Part shown: positions 11,571-25,313 of the stretch, piece after piece
How positions within the stretch are numbered: the first letter of the stretch is position 1
Layout: every line of letters begins with the position of its first letter
Assembly (NCBI RefSeq): GCF_023375975.1
Contig: NC_064422.1
Span: 33,290,001-33,354,000 of the forward strand
From: Astyanax mexicanus
Lineage: Eukaryota; Chordata; Actinopteri; Characiformes; Acestrorhamphidae
Reading direction: 5' to 3'
DNA length: 64,000 nucleotides
Position numbers and translations under genes: made by a program
The notes under the pieces: generated by a model
Told to the model about the DNA's origin: nothing
The model's database searches: none
Seen by the model: only the letters and a program-made list of their open reading frames with translations

Positions 11571-14500
11571 TTTCTCTGTCTTTCCCTCTCTCTTTTTCTC
11601 TCTCTATCATTAAGTCATTAAGACTGCAAATTGCTCAAACTAGCTTTGCTTGATCACAACAATGAGCAGTAAAGGTGCAGAGATGTGTTTCATTAAGCTT
11701 CAAAGGCTAGTGGCTTACAGGCTGCTCTCTGCCATGCCCAATTTTCAGCTGTCACAGTCTCAGCTGTGAGCTTCTTGTCAGCTCTCAGTTTCCGCTGCTG
11801 TTTGGTCTGTATTGAATGACACGTCACGCTTTGGAAAATCATGCAAGAGGTTAACTCCATTATCACAGCTCACGCCTTTAAGGGCTGCAATGAGTTTGGT
11901 GATGAGATACTGAAAGGAAAGAAGGAAATATTAGAAATAATATTATTCCATTTTTTTCATCTCCATTTCTTTTTCATGTTCAGTATAGGACTTGGCAATT
12001 TTTAATCTTTCTCTAAAATTCGGCCCCTGAGAAACAAACCCTTTTCTCGCAATGATAAAAAAACATTGTCTTGACTATTTTGTATCTCACCCTAATATAA
12101 GCTAAATAATATTTTACTTCAGATCGGGATTTACATATAAATCTGTGTAGCATATATTTCTTTTATACATTTCTCTTGAAATTATTCAGCAGTCTGCAAG
12201 CAAAGAAGAACATTACTTTATTCTTTATCTCCAGAACATCCTAGAATGAAATGCTTACGTAAAGCTCCTCATTTTCCCCAGGACAAAAAAGAATCCAGAA
12301 ATTGAGGATGTGTCATTTATTTCTTCTGAGAGAAGGATTAGTTTATCTTAAAGCCTCTTTTTACTGCATATTTTACAAATTCTGTGATACTCTGGGTTGA
12401 CAGAGGGGTTAAGCCTAGTTCTAAACTACATATCCCTTTTAATGGACATACTCCAGTCATAGTGCTGTAAAGTCCAAGACTAGGCTTAATCCCTGCCTGG
12501 GAAACAAACTCTACACAGTACATTGGCCAATGTTTAATCACTGCTATTTTGTGTTAAATTAGCCATTTGAGGTATAAAATTTAACACTCACAGTATTTAT
12601 TTAATTAGGCAAATTTATACAGCTCTAGAAAAAAATAAGAGACCACTTAATGATGATGTTTTTCCTTGATTTTACCAAATTGAAAACCTCTGGAATAATC
12701 AAGAGGAAGATAATCACAGCCATCAAACCAAGCTAAACTGCTAGAATTGTTGCACCAGGTGTGGCATAAAGTTATCCAAAAGCAGTATGTAAGACTGATG
12801 GAGGAGAACATGCCTAGATGCCTGAAAAGTGTGATTAAAAACCAGGGTTATTCCACAAAACATTGATTTCTGAACACTTAAAACTTTGTAAATATGAATA
12901 TGTTTATTTGCATTATTTGAGGTCTGAATGCTTTGCATAATTTCTGCAAATAAATTTTCTAATGAAAATATTTTTGGAATTTGGGAGAAATGTTGTCTGT
13001 AGTTTATAGAATAAAACAACAATGTTCGTTTTACTAAACATATACTTATAACTAGCAAAATCAGAGAAACTGATCCAGAAACTAAAATGGTCTCTTAATT
13101 TTTTCCAGAGCTGTATGTGTATCAATTAGAATTAGTCCATTTAGTTTTGCCACAGGATGTATTTAGCAAACAACATACTAAAGAAACTCTGCAAACATGG
13201 CTGATTTTAAAGATCAAATTATTTCGACTATATTAGAAAAAAAAGGAGAAAGTTAAATCAATACTAGTTTACCTAAATCCGCATTAGCTGCATGCTATTA
13301 CTACAGGAAATAAAGGCTATTAAAGCAACCACTATATAATGTGAAGGAGTTTTTATTATACAATAACACAGGAATAAAAATACATTTTCATTAATTTTAT
13401 GACTTCTCTGATTTATTTGATCGTAACCTTCAGCTGCCTCTCAGAGTGTGCCTGACTGATTTAATTGCTGTCTTGTTCCATTAATTCTATTCAAATCCAC
13501 CTAAAGAACCAGGGCACCTGCAAGTCATTTAAAAAAGTGAGTGATGCTGACTAGCATTACTTAACAGTGTTTAGTAAGAAATTATATGTACGTGTTTTGA
13601 CATATAAACTCCAACACATGAAGATTCGGGCACGTTTGCATTGTTTAATCTTTTTATATAATATTTATTAATTATTTAAGCATGGTGTCTGATCAGGTTT
13701 TATACAAACAAACCCCACAAACAAAACAAACACTGCTACACATGTAGAAATGATTTTCCACCTCCGACAGTGTATGAATAATTCAGCCGAAAGTGGCACG
13801 AGTGCAAGCGTAAGTGCTTACCCCATTGTTGGGTTAAAGACTGAGTCACTAGTTGTGAATTGTTGCGAATGTCTAATACGATTCCAAGTTGCGTAGAGAT
13901 ATACATAAGTATTGCTGCATTCCATTTGAGCTTAGATGTCGGAATTGTCTAGTTAGAAATAAAACATTTTATCTACCTTTGTTCCTATAAAGTTGTGAGA
14001 AAGTCTTCCCAGCGCCATCATTGAACATTTAAGCTAACTGGAATAATACAATTAGTTATTCTGACCATTAGGGCAATATATTGTAAATGTTAAAACTAGT
14101 TTGTACAAGAAATATACATTTACTTGCTATACAGGTTTCCATCTCTGTGTCATTCAGCATGTATTGTTTGGTTTGTTTTCAGATGAATAAAACTCGACAC
14201 CTCAGTCGAGCACAGTTTTGTGCAGATATTTACAGTTACAGCTGAATTCATGCTTTTAATCCCAGAAAAACGCTCTTATTTACCTTTTTAAAAGCCATTT
14301 AAATGCCTGATTAAAGGGCTGATTGTTGTTTGATTGTTGGATAATATCACAATATATATAGCACAAAAAAGAACATTGTAACAATTGTAACAATTGTGTA
14401 CAATGTAAAATCTTTCCAATATCGTGCACCCCTAATATACAGGCATTTACTATTTAATAATTCAGTATGTTGTGCTTTTGATGTTAGATATAAATACTGA

Positions 14501-17500
14501 TACTTAAACATTGTTCTGTTATGAATTTCAACATATTGCACAGTATCATATATTACCATTTCCCTCAAGCATAAAGTGTTTTAGTCATAACACCCTACAC
14601 TTCTACCAATTAATAATTTATTAACAATTAAATGTAATCAACTACACAAACTAAATCCTTTAAAAGATTCCAGAGGTCAGTAGGAGAAAGGCAGATAAGC
14701 ATTACCATCCTTGCATCATTAAATATTAACCAGTATTCTTAGTAATTAAATGTAATTCTGACAACTTTATAATACAGATAAAAGCTAGTGGGTATAATGT
14801 GCAGTAAAACAGTGCTGTGACAGAACAGAAAATGTAATTCAGTACATAAAGTGGGCTGTATTACTCGTATGGTGTATTGCTTTCTCTCAGGATACAGCAC
14901 AGCCACTAAGGGCAGTGCCTGCCCGGCCTCAGCTGCTGCTCCGGTATGAGATTGACAGATGCAATTAAGGATTTAACTGACCAGAGTGTGTTGATATGAG
15001 CACAAATATCATAGCTCCTAACCGAGGCTTGTTATCTGCATGTAACACAATTAGCTTGGTGATGCCTTGCTCAGTCCCAAACGCACTGCAGCGCTCAGAA
15101 ATTAATGAAGTCAGTCCCATGCTTCTTTCCATGGATATGGAGTCTAACATGTGGCGGCATGTTTGGGCAGATTGCTACAGAGTGGAGAGATTTCCTGTAT
15201 TTACCATTTTAAGCCTTTTTTTACTGGACCATTAGTTTATAAACTCCTAAAATCAAGGGTCGTTTTTCATTATTTCAGCATTTGCGTCCTCATATACTCA
15301 TATTCCAGCCTGATGCCATCTTCTGCTGCCAGAGTTGTCAGTTTCACAAACATAAAATTATAAATTCTTCTATTTTAAAAAAATGCCACTTGTTAAAGTA
15401 TTATTATTATAATTATTAATTAATTAATATAGCTAATACAATAGCAAGAACACATAATTGTAATATGCCATTTATACTTGTTCATGTTCGTTCTTGCAAA
15501 GTAACAAATCAAAGAATGCAAGTCCATTCTTTAAGTTTTTATGAAGTTAGGGCTGGACAATAGAGGTGTGCCAAAAAATCGATTCACATAAGAATCTTGA
15601 TTCTCATTTACTACGATTCAGAATCGATTTAAAATGTCCCAAAATCGATTCTGAGGGGCGGGTTTTAGACTGATTTTGGGCTGGGTATTTTTGTTGGACC
15701 TGGCAACCCTGGGGATAGGGCTTGTCCCTTCAAACGGAGATCTTCCAGACACACACAGAGCGTAGGTGTTTGAGAATCACCGGTAAGATGGCAGAACAAG
15801 CACTATATTACCTTAGATTAACGTGTAGTTTCAATGTTTTATGGCAGAATGCTTCATAACAAGCATAAAAAAGATCGCTAGTAGTTAGTTTCAGTAACTG
15901 TTAGCTAGCTAACTAGCTAACTTTCCAGTTCCACCTTAAATAACGCTACAGGTGGCAGCGGGCTGCAGCATTTAAGGCGGAACGGAAAAATAACAATAAG
16001 CTAATCAGAGCTAATTTCAGCTCCTCATCACAGAGGAATTAAGGAATGGACCATATGAATTAATTTCTCCACCTCCTGCCCCCTTTCTGAAGAAATACAA
16101 CGACCTTAAAGTTAACTAGTTAATCAGCAGCTGCTCCTGAACTTTAGCGCTTCACTGCTATCATCACATCAGCCCAGCAGCGTCACCTACACACCACCGC
16201 TAGTAGCCTGGTAATAAAGCAGTGTTATTTATTATTTATTTATTGTTCATTAACGTCATTGTGATATCCCAGTGATTTCTCTGTCACTGAGGACCCACAT
16301 TCCTGCACATTTTATTGTTTTTGTAACACATTACTTGCTCCAGGACCAGTGTATATTATGGAGGGTTTTTTTTCAATAAGATTCATAAGCCAGAAGCAGA
16401 AATTTTTATAATTCAAATCGTTTTGAATCAAAAATCGATTTTGAATCGAATCGTGGCCCCCAAAATCGGAATCGAATCGAATCGTGAGATAGTAAACGAT
16501 TCCCACCCCTACTGGACAATATGGCTAACTCAAAGAAAAAAACTAAGAACTGCTAAGAAAAATATACAATATAAAAGTATACAATATAATATGCTAAAAC
16601 CATTAACAGAGTATAAAGTTAAAGTGTCAATATTAATTTAATTTTTATATTTGGTTTATATTATATTTTTATATTAACTGTTATATAAACTTAAGCATTT
16701 AACTGTATATCTAACTTATGCATATTTAAAATAACAAAACACAAGACATAAGGCACTCTTCACCACTATTTATACTCTTTCATTGACTCAGCCGACTGCA
16801 CTGCACTGTATTATGTTGTTTGAGATGGTGAAATAAAGTCATGATGCTGCTGATTTATTTGTGATGTTTTTACAGCATACTTTGATCTGGATTGTTCTCT
16901 GCTGAGTGTCATCCCTCCAGAAACTGAACCACTTTCACACAAACTACACATACAGACTCTTTTTTGGAATTAAATTACACCCAGATGGTAAGCAGCATAG
17001 CAGGTGTGATATTGGAGGGATATTTTTTTCTATGCGGTATAAAATAGTTTATAAAAATATTGATATTTACAGAATATACTGCCCAGCCCTATCAAGCAGT
17101 ATGAATTATTCCTCTTGAGGAATCTGCCATAAATACAAGTGTGAAGTGCAGACCAAGGACAAGTCTGCTGCCTCTGACTCCCAAGTAATTCATAAATTCA
17201 GATGTTCTTGGGCCAAGGTTAGATTGTGGAGCATGACTGAACTGTTTAATTGGAGATTTTGGAACATCGTTGTGCTGCTCTTTTGCCTTCCTCGAATTCT
17301 GTGAATTAATCCTGCGCATCTAATTTCCCACTTGCTCTAATGCTCCTTTAGTTAATAGGAATGAGAATGAAAATCAGATTTAGCTTATGGAAATTTGGGC
17401 CACTTTCAGCCGGTTGTTGATCAGTGCAGCACTTGACCTAATGAAGAAGGTTTCTGACAGTTTCAGCTGAATTTTATAATGACTTTAAAATGATGTTGAT

Positions 17501-20500
17501 TCAGGGAAATGATAGGGAGATGATGGGCTGGGATCAAGTCAGTCCGTGTCTAAACAGCTTTTTCCCAGAAAAAGAAAAACTGTGTTGTATTATTAGACTG
17601 TGTATTGAAAACAGGGGTGGGAATCAGAGGGCATCTCAAGATACAATATTATCACAACATGTTGCTCACAATAATGAAAATATCACAATACTCTTGAGAT
17701 GTCTGTGATGCTTAGTATATTCCAAGACACTTCTCTACAATACTTCACTGCTTCTGTGTTAGGAATACCAGGAATTATGGATTTATTGGTGTCAGTTTCA
17801 CAGAATTTGACAACGAGTATTCTTTACTGCAGGTTTACCCTATTTATTTGATTAGCGCCACCATGTGGAGTCATGAAGCAGTAACTTTAGGAAGTCAAAT
17901 TAGAGCGTGAGTCTTAGGGAGTTTAGAGCAAATAAATATAGATTTTTGTCACTTGTATTGATGAAAATAATACAGTATGTTGCAATGTCCATAAATCTAT
18001 CTTGTCCTGGCCAGAGATTTGCAATACAGTGTTTATTATGATACAGGGGTTACAATATTAGTAATCTATAAATGATTCTGTAAAAAAGGCTTTTTTTAGT
18101 TTGTTTAAAAAACAATTGTAGGAAAATTCTCATAGTAATAAAACACACTATTGTATTTATAAATCTGAATTAAATAAAAGATTACTGTTTATTCAGTCAT
18201 AGCAGTGTAATCTAACGACACAACACCAAAAGAACCACCAGTGTTAACATCTAAAATAATTATTAAAATATATATATATTTAAATGTATGCAGTATTACA
18301 AAAAATATTAGAATACATCAATATATCAATATATTAAACATGTACTCTATACTGTCATTGTTGTCTCGCAGCACACAATTCAATAACCATCCTTATCTTT
18401 TGGTTGTAAGATAAGGGAATGTTCTTACTAGATTAGGTTTCAGAACTACTCAGGTCACCTGACATCAGTTACAGTACAGCTGGAGAGAAAGCGGATATAA
18501 GACATCCAGTGTTAAAAATGCAATAGATATCATCTTTGTTTCCTGTAATTCTGCCAGAGAAGACTCTCATGGCTTCCTGTGAGCCGTGTGAGAGCGTGGG
18601 TAGAGACAGAACGCGCTGCTGTTCAAATGTGTGTCACGTCTGAGAAGATAAAACTCTCCTTTTCTGGAAAAAACAGGCGCTTTTTCTCGCTGAACAAATC
18701 ACTTCATAATTCTGTCAGCTTCTCGCATCTGAACTGTTTGCAAATCCTTTTCCCTGCAGGTGCTGGGAGATGATAGCTACCTGAATGCAGTTCAGAATAC
18801 AGGTAAGTCAACATCAGTGTCTTCACGTGTGTTCAAGCAAATGCTCGACTAATGTCAAAATATAATACATTTCCTCCAGCAATTCATGTTCACATGTTAT
18901 TAATAAAGACAGTGGATGGGTAGGCTCATGAGAGCAAAGGCTATGAGATGTAGCATAAATCATTCATTAACTGTCCAGAGGGCTTCAAAATTTGACATTT
19001 ACTATCCATCACCGGCTTATTGGGGTTACTGGTTATAATACATCTGGCAGGTTGATGAGGGCAGCTGCCCTGTGATGTTTTTTCATCTTGCGCTGATGCC
19101 TATCACTCCTCTCTCTTTCTTTCTCTCATACGCTTCGACAGCGTGAAATTCCCCAGCATCAATCCCACTGTGCTAATGACTCTGAGTGCTTTGATGTCAC
19201 TGCATCAAGACTGATAAACAGTGCAGCCAGGCCCAGCCAATCAGAGGCCTGCAGAAAGCCTGGAGTAGATAGGCCTCAGATTGAGCGATTTGTGCTTTGG
19301 TGCTCTCCTTTCCAATGAAAAGATTATCAGAACAGCCTTTGCCAGGAGCGTCGCTCACAAGAAAGTTGGTCAGCTTTAGACATTTTTTTCCACTCACAAG
19401 TTTATTTGCATTTCTCACAGATCTAGGTAAGTGTGCTATTATGGCCATTAGCAAAGTTCAGACCAAAGTGGAGCAACTAGCCTCTTTGATCTGAGAAACT
19501 CCACTTTTATATCACCCAACTTTATATGAGTTTACTTTCCAAAAAACATATTTTGAGTGCTTCTAAAGTTTGAAATGGACCTTTCAACACACTAAAATTC
19601 ATGTAAATCCTTTAATCCCTAAGCGTCCATAGGTTGGTTCACACTTCAGTTTCTCTCCTTTATAATTATAAAATGGAACACGGAATTGGCTCTTGTACGT
19701 GGTAAGAATAGAGGTGGCACAAAACTACTTTTTCATAAATGATATGATACTGTTCTTGCAGCTTTGAAGGACTGTTAATACCTTGGTCAGGTACCATCAT
19801 TGTCCCTCTCTTAAGCTAGGCTGTTTATAATAAATTAGTCTGAATTCCCTTTTCTTAACATAGACATCTATATAACAGCGTGTTCACACTGTGAAACAAA
19901 TATTCTACATCACTATGAAGCCTCACGTAGAAAACGGTCATGTAGGCTTAAACATTTAGACCATGCAAGAATGGTTAAACATTAACATGATAGTGTAAAT
20001 GTAAAGGTAATGGATCGTTTTGTCTTTTAAAATTCAGTTCATTAATTTTTTTCAGTGTCAAATCAATATCTACACTGTAATTGGACCGTTAAGTAAGAAC
20101 ATAAATCAAGTTGATATGTAATTAATGTTAACTATCTTTAGAATGTACTTAAAGGACTGCAATTGAAGAAATAATTATTTTAATCACAAACATGTCTGAT
20201 GATTTTATACATTCATTTGGGATGTCCATGTTGAATCGACACATCAAAATTTAGTTTAGTCTGTTGCCATTGGCAACTACACAGAATTGCACAGAGTTTC
20301 ATTAGCTTTCAAACCATCACACTCAGTCTCAGACTCAGTCAGTTCAAATTCACGATTAGTTCTTGCTCCATCTATTTGCATATTGGATGTGTTTTCCATT
20401 GTTTTATTTATTTCACTGCATTGTCTTTTGATGTAAGCAGACTTTCCCCGGGTTGGTAATATACTCTATATTTGGTTATTACTGTAGCCTCATTGTTGTT

Positions 20501-23500
20501 GTCTGTATGAGTAAGTTAATGTAGTCCGTGTTGCTGTGGGTGAAGTGACCAAAAACTCCGGTAACCACGTTGGCAGTCAGGACGTAACCATCAGCACTTG
20601 AAAAGATGACCAAGTTATGACCATGTTAGTTTTAGTTTATATGGTGCTTGTGTGGTACTTGTGTGACCCCTTTAGCAGTTGCTATATTTCTGCATAAATT
20701 TGTCCTTAAGCTGTATTCTTTTTTTAATTAGGGAAGTTATCCTATACAGCAAATATGTAAGTGTTAAACGTATGTAAACCTTTAGGATTGGCAGCCAATT
20801 AGAGTTTTCAATTGTTGGGATGACAGCAGTTACCTAATCAACAGTTACTAGAAATCTTTTGTTTGCAGTTGTTGCTGTATAAGCAGGTCACAGCAGAAAT
20901 GTAAAGAAAGGTTCCCATTTTTTTCCACTCGCAGAAATGTAATTTCAGGTCATTTTCCTCAAGAAATAAATGAAAAACTATATATTTTTATAATTGTGTT
21001 TAATCGGTTATCTTCATTTACTTCATCTACTCAATACTGAACGTTGTTTTTGTCAGCAAGTACAGTCTGCTAATGTATAAATGATTTTAAAGGTTTAAAC
21101 TGCATTGCTACTATATCTGTTTTATTTAATAACAGTTTACATTTCATTTCCAATGTCTCATTAAGTTTAATAATGAATGTTTAATGAATAATATTTCTTG
21201 GACGGGTGTAATTGCATTGGTAAGCTATATTGTCATTATGTATATAAGTGGCATGAAATTGCCTTAAAATGATAATAATATCGTTCATAAAATAATTTCT
21301 TGGACAGTATATTTTCCAACAAAAACAGCTATCGAGAAAGGCCTGGGTGGATTAATAGAATTTCTTTCATTTAAAAGAAACTCTTGGTGAAAACAATGTT
21401 TAAATACTTTTCACAAATCAATAAATCTATAGACAATGAATGATTAAACCATTTTTTTTATTACACAACTTTAACCAAACAGCAGCTGCTTTTTGTCAAT
21501 GTTTCGTGATAAATGAATGAAACATGGTTAAAAAATCTTTTGATGATTTTTTTTTACACTATCATTGAAAGGTCTTTTTCCTTCTTCAGTAAAGTTACTT
21601 TTTGAAGGATACAAGATTTTGTAACTATGTAGATGAATTATTATTCAATAATTCAGTGGGAAACATTGCAACTGGCGTGACTTATCCTGTAACTGTGGGA
21701 ATGAGTAATGGGAGCTTTGTGAGCCAGTGGACCCTGAATATTCAGTTAACAGTTTCGAGAGTTATGGGAGTAAATTTGTGCATGCATAGGATGCCCATTA
21801 TCTCGTATGTGTGTATATATGTATATATGCTCTGACAGTTTTTTATTACCTGCAGTTGTGGTTTTGCTGCTAAACCTCACACTAAGAGCTAACTTGCACA
21901 GCCACTTGGCACGATGCAGCACTGTGTATGAACCGTATCAAATATTTATTGTGGAAGGGAAATGGATTATTGGAGGAGTGGGGTTGAGCGGTCCCGTAGC
22001 GCAGAGCGGAACAGCGAGTGTGTCTCAGGACGCTGTGTGGATGCTTTGAGTAATTTACATGATTTCTGCTGCCATTCGTTCTGCTGCTGCTCTGCCATTA
22101 GCACAGGAGCTAAAGGTGAATGGAACTCGCCCACAGAGCACACACACAAAACACACCCCGCTCTGGCTTTCTTCTTTCATTCCCCCCCCAGTCAATATGC
22201 ACTGCATTTCATGTTTCACATCTGATAAAAGACATGAAGAGATTACTGAAATGTTGTCACTTAGATATTTTTCACACACTATTCTATTCTCGAAGAATTT
22301 GAGTATTTTTTATGTAGCACAAAAGAATCTGAAATCTATGAAAACGTTATACGTTTAGACTCAGACAAAGACATCCTTCCATTTTTTTGCATAATTCATA
22401 TGATTGGATCTCCTATGTGTTGTCTCGCGAACCGATATTTCACCAGATTTCAGTATTCTATTTGAACTAGATGAAGGTAGCAGCCCCCTCCCCCCCTCAG
22501 TGCTGCTGTGCCAGTCTTTGGCAGGCTTGTGTCTGTGACAGCTTTGATTTCCCAGCACCCACCTCGTGTCTGGTCTGTGTGCACATGTTCCTCTGCTTCT
22601 GTTTACTGTGGAATAAAAGTAAGATCAAGAACAGAAGAATGTCACTACAATTATGATTGGGTTGAGCAAAAACCTTCAGATACGACTGACATGAGATTTG
22701 GTGCCGAGGCACACTCAGAGTGATGAATCTGGTATAATAGTATGCAGAAAACTCGGAGATAAACAATATCAGAATATAATTATCTTCTAATTTGAATATA
22801 GAGATATTGGAGTCGCTCAATTAAACATGATTACTCAATTTAAAAAGCCATAAATTAAAATTGACTTTATAGGAATGATGATAATGCATATTTTAAATGT
22901 TTCTACTGGTAATACAGGAAAAAGTTCAGCCTAATAGAAACACCCAAGACCTTTATATTTTTTTATTCATTTTATGTAAACATGGATCTTTTTTATTACA
23001 CATGACACAGATTTTGTCATTTGTGTGACAAAGACAAAAAACACATTGAATCTGACATTTTCCATTTGGGTCACTTCAATATGTGGTATTGAAATCCTAT
23101 ACATATTCGATTAACAGCAATGAAGTTTGAGAAGTTTAAAGAAACCTAGAATGCGAACCAAAGATATGATGGTAACTGCATAATGAGCCCTTTTGACAGA
23201 GAGCTTGAATCCATTCTCAGTGATAAGCATCTGTCATTCAGTGAAACTACATGATAATGTGATTCTGGCGAAGATGAAACTGAAACTTCATATGAAGTGA
23301 TAGTTTTTTTTTTTTACGTGTACATCTGTTATATGGGGAAAACTGTTCACAAAAAGGTCAGACTTAGGTCACATTAATCAGATTGTGTAAACAATTTAAA
23401 ATAAACATCAGATTTGGTGAAAATTTGGATTTGGGCCATTTTTACCTCCTGTGTGAACGCAACCATAGGAACAGCCATAATCATAGTGGATATTGAGCAC

Positions 23501-25253
23501 ACATGCCTGGAGCGTTGGGCAGCCTTCTCTCTGCAGTGCCAAGGAAACGTTTAGAGTTAGGGGGTTGCAAAAAGGGAGCAGCTTGGTGCGTCTGTGTACC
23601 AAGCCCACAACCCTATTATCAACCATTGCTGTCTAACAAACATTCAAATCATGACAGCAGTCGTCCAGTATTGGCTTATTGAAATACAAGACAAACCCAC
23701 TACAGGCCTGCCACTGTTACATGATAATAGTAAGTTACTATTGAGTTAATAATATAAGAGGTATGTATGTAACCTTTTGTATACTTATTACTTTGAGTTG
23801 ATTTAAGGATTTTTTTTATTCTGCTGTTTAAAGTATTTGCCCTTGTGCCAGAGCTTTTATATATTAGATTTTAATATTAAAACTGTTATGGAATTGACAA
23901 AATGCTATGTACATTTTATTATAGTTCTGTACATTATATTCTCATTCTTTAAAATTATTTGTACATAAAATTGCCCCAATGTTAGACCAGTGGAGCAATA
24001 GAGAATTCAAGCTGTTTACATGCATTTTTCTACCATCTCTCTGCCATCAGTATTTAGATGACAGTATCATATTTACATACAGCCCTGGAAAAAAATAAGA
24101 GACCACTTGATTTTACTAAATTGAAAATCTCTGGAATATAATCAAGAGGAAGATGGATGATCACAAGCCATCAAACCAAACTGAACTGCTTGAATTTTTG
24201 CACCAGGAGTGGCATAAACTTATCTAAAAGCAGTGTGTAAGACTGGTGGAGGAGAACATGCCAAGATGCATGAAAACTGTGATTAAAAACCAGGGTTTTA
24301 TTCTACTAAATATTGACTTTTTTTTTTTCCAACGCTGTATAACGCAACTAAAGTGAAATCAAAACAAGAGTGTTTCAAAGGGGGAGCCAGAGCAGGGGAG
24401 CAGTTAAATGTATGTGTTGTATTCGTTTATTTAGGCTACACAGTGAAAATCTTTTCCAGTATCCATAGCATGGGTCAGAGAACACGCAGAGCTGTTACAG
24501 GTCAAAAGAACAGACAGACAGTATCTAAAATTGGAATATACTAGAACACTGAAAACTGTAGAAACTAGATCAAAGGAACACAATGAACTATAAAAACTGG
24601 AACTTGGAAAAAGAGAACTGCAGCAACACACATACAATATGGATTTATGGAAAAACTAAAGTATTTAGGGAGAAGAAGCTGCTGTCTCTTTCATTATAAG
24701 TCCCAATACATTTCAACCTTAATCTTCTTTTTCTGAATCCCACCACCTACACATATTTTTGATTTGAGACTTGATTCAGTCTTTAATTTCTTGTTCTGTT
24801 CACCAAGGACAGACCAGTGTTCTGGATTAAAGCAGAAGGTGCCCAGAACTCCATCCAATTCTGAAATAAAAATGAAATAAAATACATAACATGAAGAGGA
24901 GGAGTTTAGGCAAATTTTCAGATATCAGATATGACAGATGTTAGCATAGCACAACATATGCTAACATGTTGGTGTAGTGTCTGTATTTGACGTATCACAA
25001 GACAAAACTACATTAAATACTAGGGCTGCACAATATATATTTTTAATTTAATTAAATGTTGAAATATTTTTGCTGTTTGATACAAAAGGAAAATCCATGC
25101 TGCTCTCATTTTGCATGTCTACCAGAGACAGATTTCATCTGCTTAATAATATTATTTAACTCCAGTCTCATATATGTGGAGTGTATTATTGATATTGTGA
25201 CATGCCCAATCATTCAAGTCTGGTGGCTTTTGCATGTATTTTTTCTATTATCG

Positions 25254-25313
<60 letters not shown>

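Larger units (their letters stand above)
8599..18759 (+). other. prss12 intron 1 (10.2 kb)
   Basis: GT..AG intron, phase 0. No coding exon is recognised. It carries a 21-bp minisatellite (9425-9897), a (CT)n tract, a Tc1/mariner-type MITE (12620-13113), a hAT-like element (15561-16511) and several fragments starting AGGGCTG(C/G)..CAATAT. The first 300 bases remain GC-rich and may be part of the promoter. Confidence 0.8.

Noticed and set aside
12741..13125. Minus-strand ORFs of 70-105 codons
   Set aside because: They lie in the 494-bp MITE and show no transposase motifs.
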